Positions 26,736 to 35,465 of a DNA stretch of 64,000 bases are shown piece by piece (the first letter of the stretch is position 1; the number at the start of each line of letters is the position of its first letter). Location of the stretch: NCBI GenBank assembly GCA_965216645.1, contig CBDCGJ010000056.1, forward strand, positions 32,432-96,431, in the 5' to 3' direction. The notes beneath the pieces were generated by a model. That model was not told the DNA's origin. It made no database searches and saw only the letters and a list, made by a program, of their open reading frames with translations. This DNA is from CBDCGJ01 sp965216645. Lineage in GTDB: Bacteria > Pseudomonadota > Alphaproteobacteria > GCA-2731375. Position numbers and translations under genes: made by a program.

Positions 26736-28859
26736 ATGCCAACCGTCATCGGCGCCTGTCCGCATGATTGCCCGGATACCTGTTCCATGCTGTTCGACGT
26801 GGAAGACGACAAAGTCGTTGGGGTCCGCGGCAATCCCGACCACCCGTACACGCAAGGTCGGCTTTGCGTCAAAGTCAACGACTACGAGAAACGCGTTCAC
26901 AGTCCCGACCGGATCCTGCATCCGCTGCGTCGGATCGGCAGGAAAGGCGAAGGCCGGTTCGAACGTGTGTCGTGGGACGAGGCCGTGACGACGATCGCCG
27001 ACCGGTTCAGGGGGATCATCGACCAAGAGGGACCGCAGGCGATCCTACCCTTCAGCTATTTGGGGACAGAAGGCATCATCAACGGCCTGAATGTCGGCGA
27101 CCCTTTCTTCAACAAGCTCGGCGCCACCATCGCAGAGCGGACGTTTTGCGATTCCGGTTCCAGCACCGCCTATGCCATGACGATCGGCGACACCGGCGGC
27201 ACCGATCCGGAGAGCTTCGTTCATTCGAAATACATCATCCTCTGGGCCTGCAATACGTTGAGCACCAATGCCCATCACTGGCCGTTCATCAAAGCGGCGA
27301 TGAAGAACGGCGCCAAGTTGGTGGTCATCGATCCGATGCGCAGCCGCACCGCCAGAGAGGCGGACTGGCATATCCCGATCAAGCCCGGTACGGACGCCGC
27401 GCTGGCGCTGGCGATGATCCACACGATCATCGACGAAGGACTGGTAGACCAGGACTATGTCGACAATTACACGGTGGGATTTGCCGAATTGGCGGAACGG
27501 GCCGCCGAATACACTCCCGAAATGGCCGAAATCCACACCGGCGTCAGCGCAGACGACATCCGGACGCTGGCGCGGGCCTATGCGGAAACCCAGCCCTCCG
27601 TGATCCGGATCGGCGTCGCCATCGAGCGCCATTCGGGCGGCGGGCAGGCCGTCAGGGCGATCGCCTGCCTGCCGGCACTCGTCGGCGCTTGGCGGCGGCC
27701 CGGCGGCGGCCTGTTGCAGCTGCCGGTTTGGCTGTTCCCCGTCGATTGGGGCAACCTGATGCGGCCAGACTTCATCGACGGCGAACCGCGGGTGCTCAAT
27801 CTTTGGCGTCTCGGCCGCGCGCTGACCGGCGAACTGCCGCTGGACCCGCCGATCAAGGCCTTGATGGTCTATAACGGTAATCCGCTGACCACCGTTGCCG
27901 ATCAGGCGAAAGTTATGCACGGATTGGCCCGCGACGATTTGTTCACGGTCGTCAGCGAGCAGTTCATGACGGACACGGCGCGCTATGCTGATATCGTGCT
28001 GCCGGCGACCACCCAGGCGGAACAGGCGGACATCATGTTCTCCTGGGGACACTTCTATCTGTCCTACAACAATCCCGCCATTGCGCCCCTTGGCGAAGCG
28101 GTCACCAACACGGAATTGTTCCGCCGCCTGGCCAAAGCCATGGGCTTCAACGATCCCTATTTCCAGCAAAGCGATGAAGAGAAAATCGCCGCGTCAATGC
28201 TTTGGGACAGCCCGGTTATGCAGGGCATCGACTTGGCGCGACTGAAGAAAGACGGCTTCGCCCGTCTCAATCTCGGATCGCCGGACAGTTATGCCCCGCA
28301 CGCCGAGGGCGGTTTCAACACGCCGTCCGGCAAATGCGAACTTAAGTCGTCGGCCGCGGCGGGCGGCAATTTCGTCATCCCACTGTTCCGCCAAGGCTAT
28401 GACGGTCAGCAAAGCGGGGAGCCCGTGGACCCCTTACCGCACTTCATTCCGCCCCGGGAATCGGCGCAAGCGAACCCGACCTTGGCGGAGAAATGCCCGC
28501 TCAACATTATCTCGCCGAAAAGCCATGCCTTCCTGAATTCGAGCTACGCAAATATGCCGAAGCAATTGAAAAGCGCCGGCGGCCGGTCGCGCGTCATGAT
28601 CCATCCGACAGACGCGGCGGCGCGGGATATCCGAGATGGCCAAACGATTCGCGTCTTCAACGACCGTGGCGGGTTCGAGGCGGCCGCCGAGGTGACGGAT
28701 AACGTCATGACCGGCGTCGTGGTATCGCCCTTCGGATTCTGGTGCAACGGCACCGACGCGGCCGCCACCGTCCAGGCCGTCAACGCCTCCCGCCTCGCCG
28801 ACCTCGGCGCCGCGCCGACCTTCTCCGACACGCTTGTCGAAGTCGAACCGGCCGGTTAG
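26736..28859 (+). CDS. Molybdopterin-dependent oxidoreductase (DMSO reductase family)
   Basis: 707-aa catalytic subunit binding bis-MGD and a 4Fe-4S cluster. The N-terminal cluster motif is CPHDCPDTC followed by Cys in GRLCVK. Other marks: VSWDEAVTTIADRF, DSGSSTAYA, WACNTLSTNAHHWPF, DPMRSRTA, KPGTDAALALAMIHTIIDEG, AIERHSGGGQAVRAI, and the C-terminal MopB_CT domain (SRVMIHPTDAAARDIRDGQ). The start is Met at 26736 behind GGAGAGGAG; the frame extends upstream to 26580 but without cluster cysteines. No TAT signal and no electron-transfer or membrane subunit genes are adjacent, so it is likely cytosolic; substrate unknown. Confidence 0.92.
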   Translation: MPTVIGACPHDCPDTCSMLFDVEDDKVVGVRGNPDHPYTQGRLCVKVNDYEKRVHSPDRILHPLRRIGRKGEGRFERVSWDEAVTTIADRFRGIIDQEGPQAILPFSYLGTEGIINGLNVGDPFFNKLGATIAERTFCDSGSSTAYAMTIGDTGGTDPESFVHSKYIILWACNTLSTNAHHWPFIKAAMKNGAKLVVIDPMRSRTAREADWHIPIKPGTDAALALAMIHTIIDEGLVDQDYVDNYTVGFAELAERAAEYTPEMAEIHTGVSADDIRTLARAYAETQPSVIRIGVAIERHSGGGQAVRAIACLPALVGAWRRPGGGLLQLPVWLFPVDWGNLMRPDFIDGEPRVLNLWRLGRALTGELPLDPPIKALMVYNGNPLTTVADQAKVMHGLARDDLFTVVSEQFMTDTARYADIVLPATTQAEQADIMFSWGHFYLSYNNPAIAPLGEAVTNTELFRRLAKAMGFNDPYFQQSDEEKIAASMLWDSPVMQGIDLARLKKDGFARLNLGSPDSYAPHAEGGFNTPSGKCELKSSAAAGGNFVIPLFRQGYDGQQSGEPVDPLPHFIPPRESAQANPTLAEKCPLNIISPKSHAFLNSSYANMPKQLKSAGGRSRVMIHPTDAAARDIRDGQTIRVFNDRGGFEAAAEVTDNVMTGVVVSPFGFWCNGTDAAATVQAVNASRLADLGAAPTFSDTLVEVEPAG

Positions 28860-28942
28860 CTCCGCATCAGCCGGCGGTGTGGTTATGCGGCCGTCTCCGC
28901 GCATCGAGATAAGGGGGCTTGATAGTTTCGTCTAATTCTATT

Positions 28943-28962
28943 ATTTCTGTATAAACAGAAAT
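28943..28962. promoter_or_regulatory. Operator 1 (TTTCTG-N6-CAGAAA)
   Basis: Palindrome ATTTCTG-TATAAA-CAGAAAT located 7 nt before the regulator's start codon. The same half-sites and spacing recur at 29519 before the next gene, so this is probably the autoregulatory site of the GbsR-type protein. Confidence 0.75.
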
Positions 28963-28969
28963 TTGAGAA

Positions 28970-29497
28970 ATGACGATGAAACTAACACCGGCGATGGAGA
29001 AATACATACTGCACTGGGGCGAGATGGGCACCCGGTGGGGGGTCAATCGTTCTGTCTCGCAGGTGCATGCGCTGCTTTATCTGTCGGACAAGCCGCTGCC
29101 GGCGGAGGAGATTGCCGAGAGCCTGAACATGGCGCGCTCCAATGTCAGCACTAGCATAAAGGAATTGCTGTCCTGGAAGATCATCTCCCGGGTCCAGCAT
29201 TTCGGCGACCGGCGCGATCATTTCGAGGCCGAAACGGATCTGTGGGAGCTGCTGCTGGCGATCACGGAAGGGCGCAAGACGCGGGAGATCGATCCGACCC
29301 TGACCATGTTGCGCCAATGCGTTGCCGAGGGGGCCGCCGACAAGCAAACGCCGTCGCATGTTCAGGAACGCTTCGAAAACATGCTGACTTTCGTCGATAC
29401 CATGAATAGCTGGTACGAGCAGGTCAGCAGGCTGCAGAAACCGACTTTGATCAAACTGATGCGACTCGGGGCGAAAGTGGCGCGATTTGTGAGTTAG
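28970..29497 (+). CDS. GbsR/MarR-type transcription regulator
   Basis: 175 aa. The N-terminal winged helix reads GEMGTRWGVNRSVSQVHALLYL, then PLPAEEIAESLNMARSNVSTSIKELLSWKII, and wing RVQHFGDRRDHFEAE, closely matching the GbsR subfamily of MarR-like repressors. The C-terminal half is helical (probable dimer and ligand region). ATG at 28970 or 28976 are both possible; I use the first. It is bracketed by two identical-type operators and followed by the DUF4166 operon, which it likely represses. Confidence 0.88.
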   Translation: MTMKLTPAMEKYILHWGEMGTRWGVNRSVSQVHALLYLSDKPLPAEEIAESLNMARSNVSTSIKELLSWKIISRVQHFGDRRDHFEAETDLWELLLAITEGRKTREIDPTLTMLRQCVAEGAADKQTPSHVQERFENMLTFVDTMNSWYEQVSRLQKPTLIKLMRLGAKVARFVS

Positions 29498-29518
29498 TAA
29501 AAAAAATTTTCAGGCTTT

Positions 29519-29538
29519 ATTTCTGAACATCCAGAAAT
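29519..29538. promoter_or_regulatory. Operator 2 (TTTCTG-N6-CAGAAA)
   Basis: Palindrome ATTTCTG-AACATC-CAGAAAT, 21 nt before the DUF4166 gene. Half-sites and spacing equal those of operator 1, pointing to common control of the regulator and the following operon. Confidence 0.75.
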
Positions 29539-29559
29539 TACTGAATTAAGGAGATTGTG

Positions 29560-30219
29560 ATGGCGGATACGGCATTCGTGGGTTTATACGGGGCGACGGC
29601 AGGAACGCCGTCGACAAGCCGCCAATCCGATATCCGCAGCGTGGTCGGTGGCGACGGCTGGGACGCGCTGTCGCAAACAATTAGAGATCGCTTCGCCCAT
29701 ACCGGTACCGCCCCGGCGGTCACCTATCGCGGCGTCATGACCGTGGTGCGTCGCAGCTGGCTCGGCTATCTGCTGGCGCAAACCGGGCGTCTGGCCGGCA
29801 TGCCGTTGACCCCCTATGCCGGGCGCGACGTGGCCATGCGGGTGCTTGTCTACCCCGACCCGGCCAATGGCGGCGTCGCCTGGGACCGCACCTACTTCCA
29901 CGCCCGAAACGGCCCTGTCACCGTACGCTCGACCAAGGTGATCCGCGCCGCCGGCCGGATGGAGGAACGGGCGCCGCGCTTCATCGCCATGGATCTGGAG
30001 GTCTATGCGCGGGACCGGGCCCTGCATTTTCTCTGTCGCCGCTATCGCTTGCGGCTGGGCCGCTGGCGGATCGGCCTGCCGGCCTGGCTTAGCCCCGGCA
30101 CCGCGCTGATCGTTCACCGGGACGCGGGCGGCGGGCGTTTCCGCTTCACCATGACCATCCGGCGCCCGCTGTTCGGCGAAACCTTTTTCCAGGACGGATT
30201 TTTCGAAGAGGAGGAATGA
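29560..30219 (+). CDS. DUF4166 domain protein
   Basis: 219 aa. Features of the DUF4166 family: FAHTGTAPAVTYRGVMTV, VLVYPDPANGGVAWDRTYF, MEERAPRFIAMDLEVYARD, and a C-terminal GGGRFRFTMTIRRPLFGE. Function unknown; such proteins often occur with TIGR01777-type epimerases, as here. ATG at 29560 is preceded by AAGGAG. Four nt separate it from the fusion gene, so they form one operon downstream of operator 2. Confidence 0.82.
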   Translation: MADTAFVGLYGATAGTPSTSRQSDIRSVVGGDGWDALSQTIRDRFAHTGTAPAVTYRGVMTVVRRSWLGYLLAQTGRLAGMPLTPYAGRDVAMRVLVYPDPANGGVAWDRTYFHARNGPVTVRSTKVIRAAGRMEERAPRFIAMDLEVYARDRALHFLCRRYRLRLGRWRIGLPAWLSPGTALIVHRDAGGGRFRFTMTIRRPLFGETFFQDGFFEEEE

Positions 30220-30223
30220 AGAG

Positions 30224-32248
30224 ATGGACCTCGTTATCATGCTGTTGGCCGCGCAAGGCCTGATCGGCGCCTTCGACAATCTCTGGCATCACGAACTGAC
30301 CGAGCGCCTGTCCGCCAAGCCAGGCGCGCGACGGGAAGTGGCGCTGCACGCGGTGCGGGAAGCGCTCTACGCCGTCATCTTTCTGAGCCTGGCCTGGTTT
30401 GCCTGGCAGGGTGTTTGGACCTATGTCCTCGCCGCGATCTTCATGGTGGAGATCGTCATCACGCTGTGGGACTTCGTGGTCGAGGATCAAAGCCGCAAGC
30501 TGCCGAGGTTCGAGCGAATCCTACATACCGTCCTGGCGATGAACTTCGGCGCCATCGTCATCTTGTTCCTACCGGTGTTGGCCGACTGGGCCGCGACCCC
30601 GACCGCGTTCGCCCCACGCGACTATGGTTGGTGGTCCTGGCTCTTCACCGCCTATGGCCTCGGCGTTGCCGCATGGGCCGTTTACGACTTCGCCGTTGTC
30701 GTGAAGTTCACCGTTCCCCACTGGCAACGTTGGCCGATCCGGGTGGCGGAGGGCGCGGCAGATGAATTCCCGTCATTCCGGCCAAGCGTAGCGCGCGCCG
30801 GGATCGCCGCCGACACGGTGCTTGGGACGATCCCGGATATCGCGGTGCGATTCCGGGATGACGACGAAGCGAGAAAAACCATCCTGGTCGCGGGCGGCAC
30901 GGGTTTCATCGGCCGGCATCTGGTGCGGCGGCTGGTTGGGCAAGGGCATGAGGTAATCCTCTGGGCCCGCGATCCGCTGAAGGGAGAGTTCCTGTTCGGG
31001 CCGCGCGTTCACTGCATCGGCGATCTGGCGGAGCTTTCTCCGAGCCGACATCTCGATGCCATCGTCAATTTGGCCGGTACACCGTTGTTGGGCGGTCTGT
31101 GGACCCGGCGACGCAAAGCCGAGCTGATCGCCAGTCGCACCGAAACCACCCGTGCTCTCGTCGAACATGTGGCCCGCATGTCGACGCCGCCGGAAGTGCT
31201 GATCAACGCCTCCGCCATCGGCTATTACGGCTTGCGGGGTGACGAGTGGTTGGATGAGGATGCCCTGCCGCAAGAAATCTTCCAGTCCGAGCTTTGCCTG
31301 GCTTGGGAGATGGAGGCCCAGGCCATGGAAGCCTTCGGTACCCGGGTAGTGCGGTTGCGTCTGGGTCTCGTCTTCGGCCGCGACGGCGGCGCCTTTCCCG
31401 CGCTCAGTCGACCCTATCGCTTCGCCCTCGGCGCGGTCTTCGGCCATGGCCGGCAATGGCTGTCCTGGATTCATATCGACGATGTGGTGCGTTTGATCGA
31501 TTTCGCACTCCATCATCGCGAACTTCACGGCGCCGTCAACGCCGTCGCGCCTGAGCCGGTGCGCCAGTCCGACTTTGCCGAGGCGCTGGCTCGAGCGGTC
31601 GAATGGCCGCGATGGTTGCGCATCCCCGCTAAGCCGCTACGGTTTGCGTTGGGAGAGCTAAGCCAGCTGTTCCTCGACGGACAGCGCGTCTCCGCCGCGC
31701 GCCTGCTTCGCTATGGCTTCGCGTTTCGCTTCCCCGATCTGACGGCGGCACTCGACGATCTACTGGTTACAGCGCCCGCGCCGGCAGCGCTCGAGACCCT
31801 TTATAACGACCGCTGCCCGGTCTGCCGGGTCGAGATCGAAAGCTACGACCGGGCCGCACGCCACCGAGGTGCGCCCATGCGCTTCCGCCCGCTCGACGAC
31901 GAAACGTCGGCATTACGGCGCTACGGCTTAACGCGACAAATCGCGCGCCGCCGCATCCTCGCCATCGATCCATCCGGCCGAATGCTGACCGGGGCGGAAG
32001 CGATGCGGGAAATCTGGCGCCACCTGCCACGCACCCGCTGGCTCGCCCACCTGTTGGACTATACCGCGATTTTCTGGTGCGCCCACGCCCTCTACGAACT
32101 CGCCATCGCCCCGACGCTCAACCGCTTGACGCGGCAGGACACGGGGCAGGGGCGGCAGTCTAAACAGATCGAACGCCGGCGTTTGCCGCAACCCAAAGGG
32201 TCAGACCCCTTCAAGGGGTCTGACCCATCTGGCAGTCATATGCGCTAA
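30224..32248 (+). CDS. Three-part fusion: membrane domain, TIGR01777 epimerase, DCC thiol domain
   Basis: 674 aa. Residues 1-180: four or five hydrophobic helices (MDLVIMLLAAQGLIGAF; WTYVLAAIFMVEIVITLW). Residues 183-213: linker encoded by a REP-like element. Residues 222-510: SDR-type epimerase of the TIGR01777/YfcH family (ILVAGGTGFIGRHLVRRL, NLAGTPLLGGLWT, NASAIGYYG, VVRLRLGLVFGRDGG) with a DUF1731-like end (RVSAARLLRYGFAFRFPDL). Residues 523-640: DCC (DUF393) domain with CPVC in LYNDRCPVCRVEIESYD. The last residues (QPKGSDPFKGSDPSG) are coded by a GGGTC palindrome. A membrane redox role is inference. Confidence 0.85.
   Translation: MDLVIMLLAAQGLIGAFDNLWHHELTERLSAKPGARREVALHAVREALYAVIFLSLAWFAWQGVWTYVLAAIFMVEIVITLWDFVVEDQSRKLPRFERILHTVLAMNFGAIVILFLPVLADWAATPTAFAPRDYGWWSWLFTAYGLGVAAWAVYDFAVVVKFTVPHWQRWPIRVAEGAADEFPSFRPSVARAGIAADTVLGTIPDIAVRFRDDDEARKTILVAGGTGFIGRHLVRRLVGQGHEVILWARDPLKGEFLFGPRVHCIGDLAELSPSRHLDAIVNLAGTPLLGGLWTRRRKAELIASRTETTRALVEHVARMSTPPEVLINASAIGYYGLRGDEWLDEDALPQEIFQSELCLAWEMEAQAMEAFGTRVVRLRLGLVFGRDGGAFPALSRPYRFALGAVFGHGRQWLSWIHIDDVVRLIDFALHHRELHGAVNAVAPEPVRQSDFAEALARAVEWPRWLRIPAKPLRFALGELSQLFLDGQRVSAARLLRYGFAFRFPDLTAALDDLLVTAPAPAALETLYNDRCPVCRVEIESYDRAARHRGAPMRFRPLDDETSALRRYGLTRQIARRRILAIDPSGRMLTGAEAMREIWRHLPRTRWLAHLLDYTAIFWCAHALYELAIAPTLNRLTRQDTGQGRQSKQIERRRLPQPKGSDPFKGSDPSGSHMR
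30771..30863. repeat. REP-like palindrome translated inside the fusion gene
   Basis: Arms CGTCATTCCGG and CCGGGATGACG (one mismatch) enclose perfect inner arms CCGGGATCG and CGATCCCGG. Same family as the elements at 11981 and 22524, but here fully within an open reading frame, encoding about residues 183-213. Confidence 0.85.
32198..32226. repeat. GGGTC palindrome at the 3' end of the fusion gene
   Basis: Two perfect 14-bp arms, GGGTCAGACCCCTT and AAGGGGTCTGACCC, around one C. It is translated as KGSDPFKGSDP. Related palindromes lie at 52718 and 52795. It could double as a terminator stem, though no U-run follows. Confidence 0.85.
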
Positions 32249-32265
32249 GCGTTGGGTGTCTTGCG

Positions 32266-32994
32266 TCACCCCAGCGCCCGGCTCTGTTTCTTGCGCCAAT
32301 AGGCGTAGCCCTGTTCGAGGGAAGTTTGGTAGATTCCCTGCTTGGTCAGGTTGTCGGAGGTCATGTTGACCTGGCGGGCGAAGCGGCGGGCGACGGCGCC
32401 GTCGATGACGTCGACGTCGAAGATGTTGAGGCAGCAGGTTTCCTGCTCGAAGCCGGCCATGCCGGCGACACCGCCGCGGGCGATCCAACTGAGGATCGCC
32501 CGGTTGACCATGCCGTGCAGCACCAGCAGCATGGAATTCCAGCCCGGTTCCAGCAACAGCGTCTCCAGCCCGCCGATCACACGGTCGTGGAACTCGGCAA
32601 TCACCTCGCCGCCGGCCCAGCGGGTGTCCGGATCGGCGGCATTCTCCAATGTATAGACATGGGCCGGCAGACCTTCCGCCGGCGGTTCGGGATATTCGCC
32701 GCCGGAGCGGATTTCCTTCAACACCGGCCGCTCCTCCAGGACCAGGCCGCGGCCGACCAGGATGGGTTCCGCCGTCTGCCGGGTCCGCGGCAAGCCGCTG
32801 CAGACGGCGCGGTCGAAGCTGACGTCGCGCAATACCCCGGCCATGCGCCGCGCCTGGGTCTGGCCATGGTCGGTCAGATTCACCAGCTCCGGATCCGGCA
32901 CCCGCTCGCCGCTGTCAGTGACGTATCGCACGTCGCCATGGCGCATGAGATAGACGCGGCGGCGGTACTCCGCGCCGATTAAACTATTGTCCAT
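32266..32994 (-). CDS. Histidine phosphatase (phosphoglycerate mutase-like)
   Basis: 242 aa. The catalytic RHG motif is VYLMRHGDVRY near residue 18, followed by LTDHGQTQARRMAG, CSGLPRTRQTAEP (second Arg), a central Glu region, and the second catalytic His in LLVLHGMVNRAIL. Substrate unknown; a phosphatase is more likely than a mutase because of the large insertion between residues 90 and 130. Start ATG at 32994. Confidence 0.88.
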   Translation of the reverse strand: MDNSLIGAEYRRRVYLMRHGDVRYVTDSGERVPDPELVNLTDHGQTQARRMAGVLRDVSFDRAVCSGLPRTRQTAEPILVGRGLVLEERPVLKEIRSGGEYPEPPAEGLPAHVYTLENAADPDTRWAGGEVIAEFHDRVIGGLETLLLEPGWNSMLLVLHGMVNRAILSWIARGGVAGMAGFEQETCCLNIFDVDVIDGAVARRFARQVNMTSDNLTKQGIYQTSLEQGYAYWRKKQSRALG

Positions 32995-33116
32995 GTTTTT
33001 TGTCGTCCTTGTTGTCGCAGCTATCGAGGTCGGATCGAATTTCCTAAAGCCGGGCAGGGGGCGTGGGCCGCTGATGTATCAAAGAAGATGCCGAAGGCAG
33101 CTTCCGACAAAAATAC

Positions 33117-33536
33117 CTACCACTCGCCGGTATTGTCCATGGAGGCCCAGGGCTCCTGCTGCGGCAGGGCCTCGCCCCGTTGCAGGAGTTCGATGGAGAT
33201 ATTGTCCGGCGAGCGAACGAAGGCCATGCGGCCGTCGCGCGGCGGCCGGTTGATGGTGACACCCGCATCCATCAGCTTCTGGCAGGTGGCGTAGATATCG
33301 TCCACGTGATAGGCGAGATGGCCGAAATTGCGCCCGCCGTTATACTCCTCCGGGTCCCAGTTATAGGTCAGTTCGACCTGGGCATCCTCGTCCCCCTCGG
33401 CGGCGACGAAAACGTTTGTGAAGCGCCCTTGCGGCACGTCGATCCGCCGCACTTCCTTCAAGCCCAGCTTATTACAATAAAAGTCGAGGGATTCGTCCAA
33501 GTCCGTGACCCGAACCATAGTGTGAAGATATTTCAT
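33117..33536 (-). CDS. Lactoylglutathione lyase / glyoxalase I-like
   Basis: 139-aa VOC-fold metalloenzyme. It begins MKYLHTMVRVTDLDESLDFYCNKLGL (metal His in LHTMVRV), then QVELTYNWDPEEYNGGRNFGHLAYHVDD (metal Glu and His) and PDNISIELLQRGE (second Glu). This ligand pattern fits glyoxalase I (methylglyoxal-glutathione hemithioacetal to lactoylglutathione). Start: ATG at 33536 is preferred over an upstream in-frame GTG at 33548; a GGGAG stretch lies about 10 nt before it. Confidence 0.9.
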   Translation of the reverse strand: MKYLHTMVRVTDLDESLDFYCNKLGLKEVRRIDVPQGRFTNVFVAAEGDEDAQVELTYNWDPEEYNGGRNFGHLAYHVDDIYATCQKLMDAGVTINRPPRDGRMAFVRSPDNISIELLQRGEALPQQEPWASMDNTGEW

Positions 33537-33576
33537 GCGCCGATGCACTCCCGATTTGCGTGGTTTTGCGGAGCTT

Positions 33577-33759
33577 ATACCAAATTTCGACGATAGCTAC
33601 CTATTTGATGGGCCATCTCGCCCCACCGGAGGCCAGCTTTTCAGGCTCACCGGACGTCGTTGCGCGACGCTTGTGGTATCCATACCACGGCGCGCCGCGC
33701 GCCTCGCCGGTGAACCTGAAAAGCCGGTCAAACAGGTAGCTATCGTCGAAATTTGGTAT
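33577..33759. mobile_element. MITE-like element with 26-bp perfect terminal inverted repeats
   Basis: The left arm at 33577-33602 begins ATACCAAATTTCGACG and is perfectly mirrored by 33734-33759. Inside, CTTTTCAGGCTCACCGG and CCGGTGAACCTGAAAAG pair with one mismatch, and GTGGTAT/ATACCAC forms the centre. The whole 183 bp could fold as one long stem. It has no coding capacity, so it may be a non-autonomous transposon; no clear target duplication is visible. Confidence 0.75.
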
Positions 33760-33843
33760 CACCCGATCATCATTCGCGAGACAAAACTTGTGTTATGAAG
33801 CCTTGGCAAAATCACCGCCGACCGACATCGAAAGGAAGATCGC

Positions 33844-34941
33844 GTGCCTAAATTCGTGCCAGGACGGCAGTTGAGCGAGCAGTTTCATGCGCAAGCGGTA
33901 CGTCCGATCCTTCGTGAATGCGATCGGAATCTGAAATATGCGGCGGCACTGCTCGATCATGGTTCCGAAGTGTTGGGCTTCGATACGGCCCGCTCGCGCG
34001 ATCATCATTGGGGACCGCGTCTGACGATCTTTTTGGCGCCAAAGGACTATCGCAAGCGCCATCGGCTGTCGCAACGGCTGGCCGAGGAATTGCCACCTCG
34101 GTTTATGGGCTATTCGACCCATTTCGGACCGCCGGACGAGATTGGCGTGCGTCTTCTGACGCCTGCACCCAATGACGGTCCCATAGCGCACCGGATCGAG
34201 TTTCATACCATCCGATCCTTCTTCCTTTCCTATCTGAAGACCGACCCGGCGAGAGGGTTGACCGCCGCCGACTGGCTGACCTTGTCGGAGCAGAAGCTGC
34301 GCACGATCCGCCACGGGCCGATCTTCCATGACCAGGTCGGTCTGAGGCGGCAGCGGCGAAAACTCCATTACTTCCCACGCAACGTCTGGCTCTTCATGAT
34401 GGCGTCGGCCTGGTCGAAGATCGGGCAGGAATGCCACTTTCTCGGCCGCGCCGGCGAGGTCGGCGACGAACTGGGTTCGAAACTGATCGCCGGGCGCCTG
34501 GCTCACACGATCATGCGGCTCGGCTTTCTGATGGAAAAGGATTACGCGCCTTACAGTAAATGGTATGGCACGGCCTTCCGACGACTGACCTGTGGCGAGG
34601 CGCTGGCGCCGATCCTCGACCAGGCACTGTCGAGCCGCCGCTGGCGTGTCCGGGAGCGGCATCTCTGCGCGGCCTACGAGCATCTCGCGATGATGCATGA
34701 CGCGCTGAACCTGACCGAACCGACGCCGCTAAAAGTTGCCAACTTCCACGACCGCCCGTTCAAGGTGATCGACGCACCGCGGTTCGTCCAGGCGATCCGG
34801 CGCAAGATCAGGGACCCGATACTGAGACGCTTCACACCGATCGGCGCGGTGTCGCAATTCGCCGATGCGCCGGACCTGTTGCTGGACGAAGTCCTAGCCA
34901 AGGAATTGCGGCGCCTCTATCGAAATCGGTGGAAACGCTAA
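33844..34941 (+). CDS. DUF4037 domain protein (nucleotidyltransferase-like)
   Basis: 365 aa. The opening FVPGRQLSEQFHAQAVRPIL, followed by AALLDHGSEVLGFDTARSRDHHWGPRLTIFL, is diagnostic of DUF4037; the GSE...D.RSRDHHWG segment resembles the G-S/D-x-D core of nucleotidyltransferase folds. The family's activity is unknown. The later helical half (WLTLSEQKLRTIRHGPIFHD, HYFPRNVWLFMMASAWSKIGQE) is typical of its C-terminal domain. The start is GTG at 33844. It stands 23 nt ahead of the Cache-like gene. Confidence 0.85.
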   Translation: MPKFVPGRQLSEQFHAQAVRPILRECDRNLKYAAALLDHGSEVLGFDTARSRDHHWGPRLTIFLAPKDYRKRHRLSQRLAEELPPRFMGYSTHFGPPDEIGVRLLTPAPNDGPIAHRIEFHTIRSFFLSYLKTDPARGLTAADWLTLSEQKLRTIRHGPIFHDQVGLRRQRRKLHYFPRNVWLFMMASAWSKIGQECHFLGRAGEVGDELGSKLIAGRLAHTIMRLGFLMEKDYAPYSKWYGTAFRRLTCGEALAPILDQALSSRRWRVRERHLCAAYEHLAMMHDALNLTEPTPLKVANFHDRPFKVIDAPRFVQAIRRKIRDPILRRFTPIGAVSQFADAPDLLLDEVLAKELRRLYRNRWKR

Positions 34942-34963
34942 CGCCGCAAAAAGGTCCCATTCC

Positions 34964-35464
34964 GTGATACACTTCGCCATGCTCAAGCGCTTGGCGATTT
35001 GTTTTTGCTTTCTGGCGTTGCCGTTCTCCGCCGCGGCTGAGAGTCTATGCGCGAAGTCGGCGACGATGTCGGAGGCGAAGGCATTGGCGGCGCGGGCGGC
35101 GGATCATCTTGCCAAAGCGGGCTTGGAGACGGCGTTCCGGGATTTCTTCGATCCCAAGGCCGGCTTCCGCCGGGACGATCTTTATGTCTTCGTCTTCCGC
35201 CGGGACGGGCTGCTGCTTCTGAACGTCGGCTTCCCGGAATTGATCGGCAGCAATCTGCTGGGCGATCCGAACGCCGGCGCGGGCGGCGGTTGGCCGGCGG
35301 CGCGGGACGCCTTGCGGCTGACCCGCGGCGATGGTGCCGGTTGGATCGCCTATGACTGGTACAATCCCTGTACCGGTCGCATCGGTGCCAAGCAAAGCTA
35401 CGTCATCGGCCGCGGCAATCTCATTATCGGCGTCGGCGCTTACGGCACGCTGCTGTCGGTCTGA
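34964..35464 (+). CDS. Secreted single-Cache-like protein
   Basis: 166 aa with a Sec signal peptide (LAICFCFLALPFSAAAES) and one small sensor-like domain: AFRDFFDPKAGFRRDDLYVFVFRRDGLLLLN, GSNLLGDPNAG, GAGWIAYDWYNPCTGRIGAKQSYVI. This order matches single-Cache (sCache) periplasmic proteins. No transmembrane or signalling domain follows, so it may be a free ligand binder. The start GTG 34964 has AAAGGT 8 nt upstream; ATG 34979 is an alternative without a visible ribosome site. A degraded copy of its 3' end lies at 37325. Confidence 0.75.
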   Translation: MIHFAMLKRLAICFCFLALPFSAAAESLCAKSATMSEAKALAARAADHLAKAGLETAFRDFFDPKAGFRRDDLYVFVFRRDGLLLLNVGFPELIGSNLLGDPNAGAGGGWPAARDALRLTRGDGAGWIAYDWYNPCTGRIGAKQSYVIGRGNLIIGVGAYGTLLSV

Positions 35465-35465
35465 T

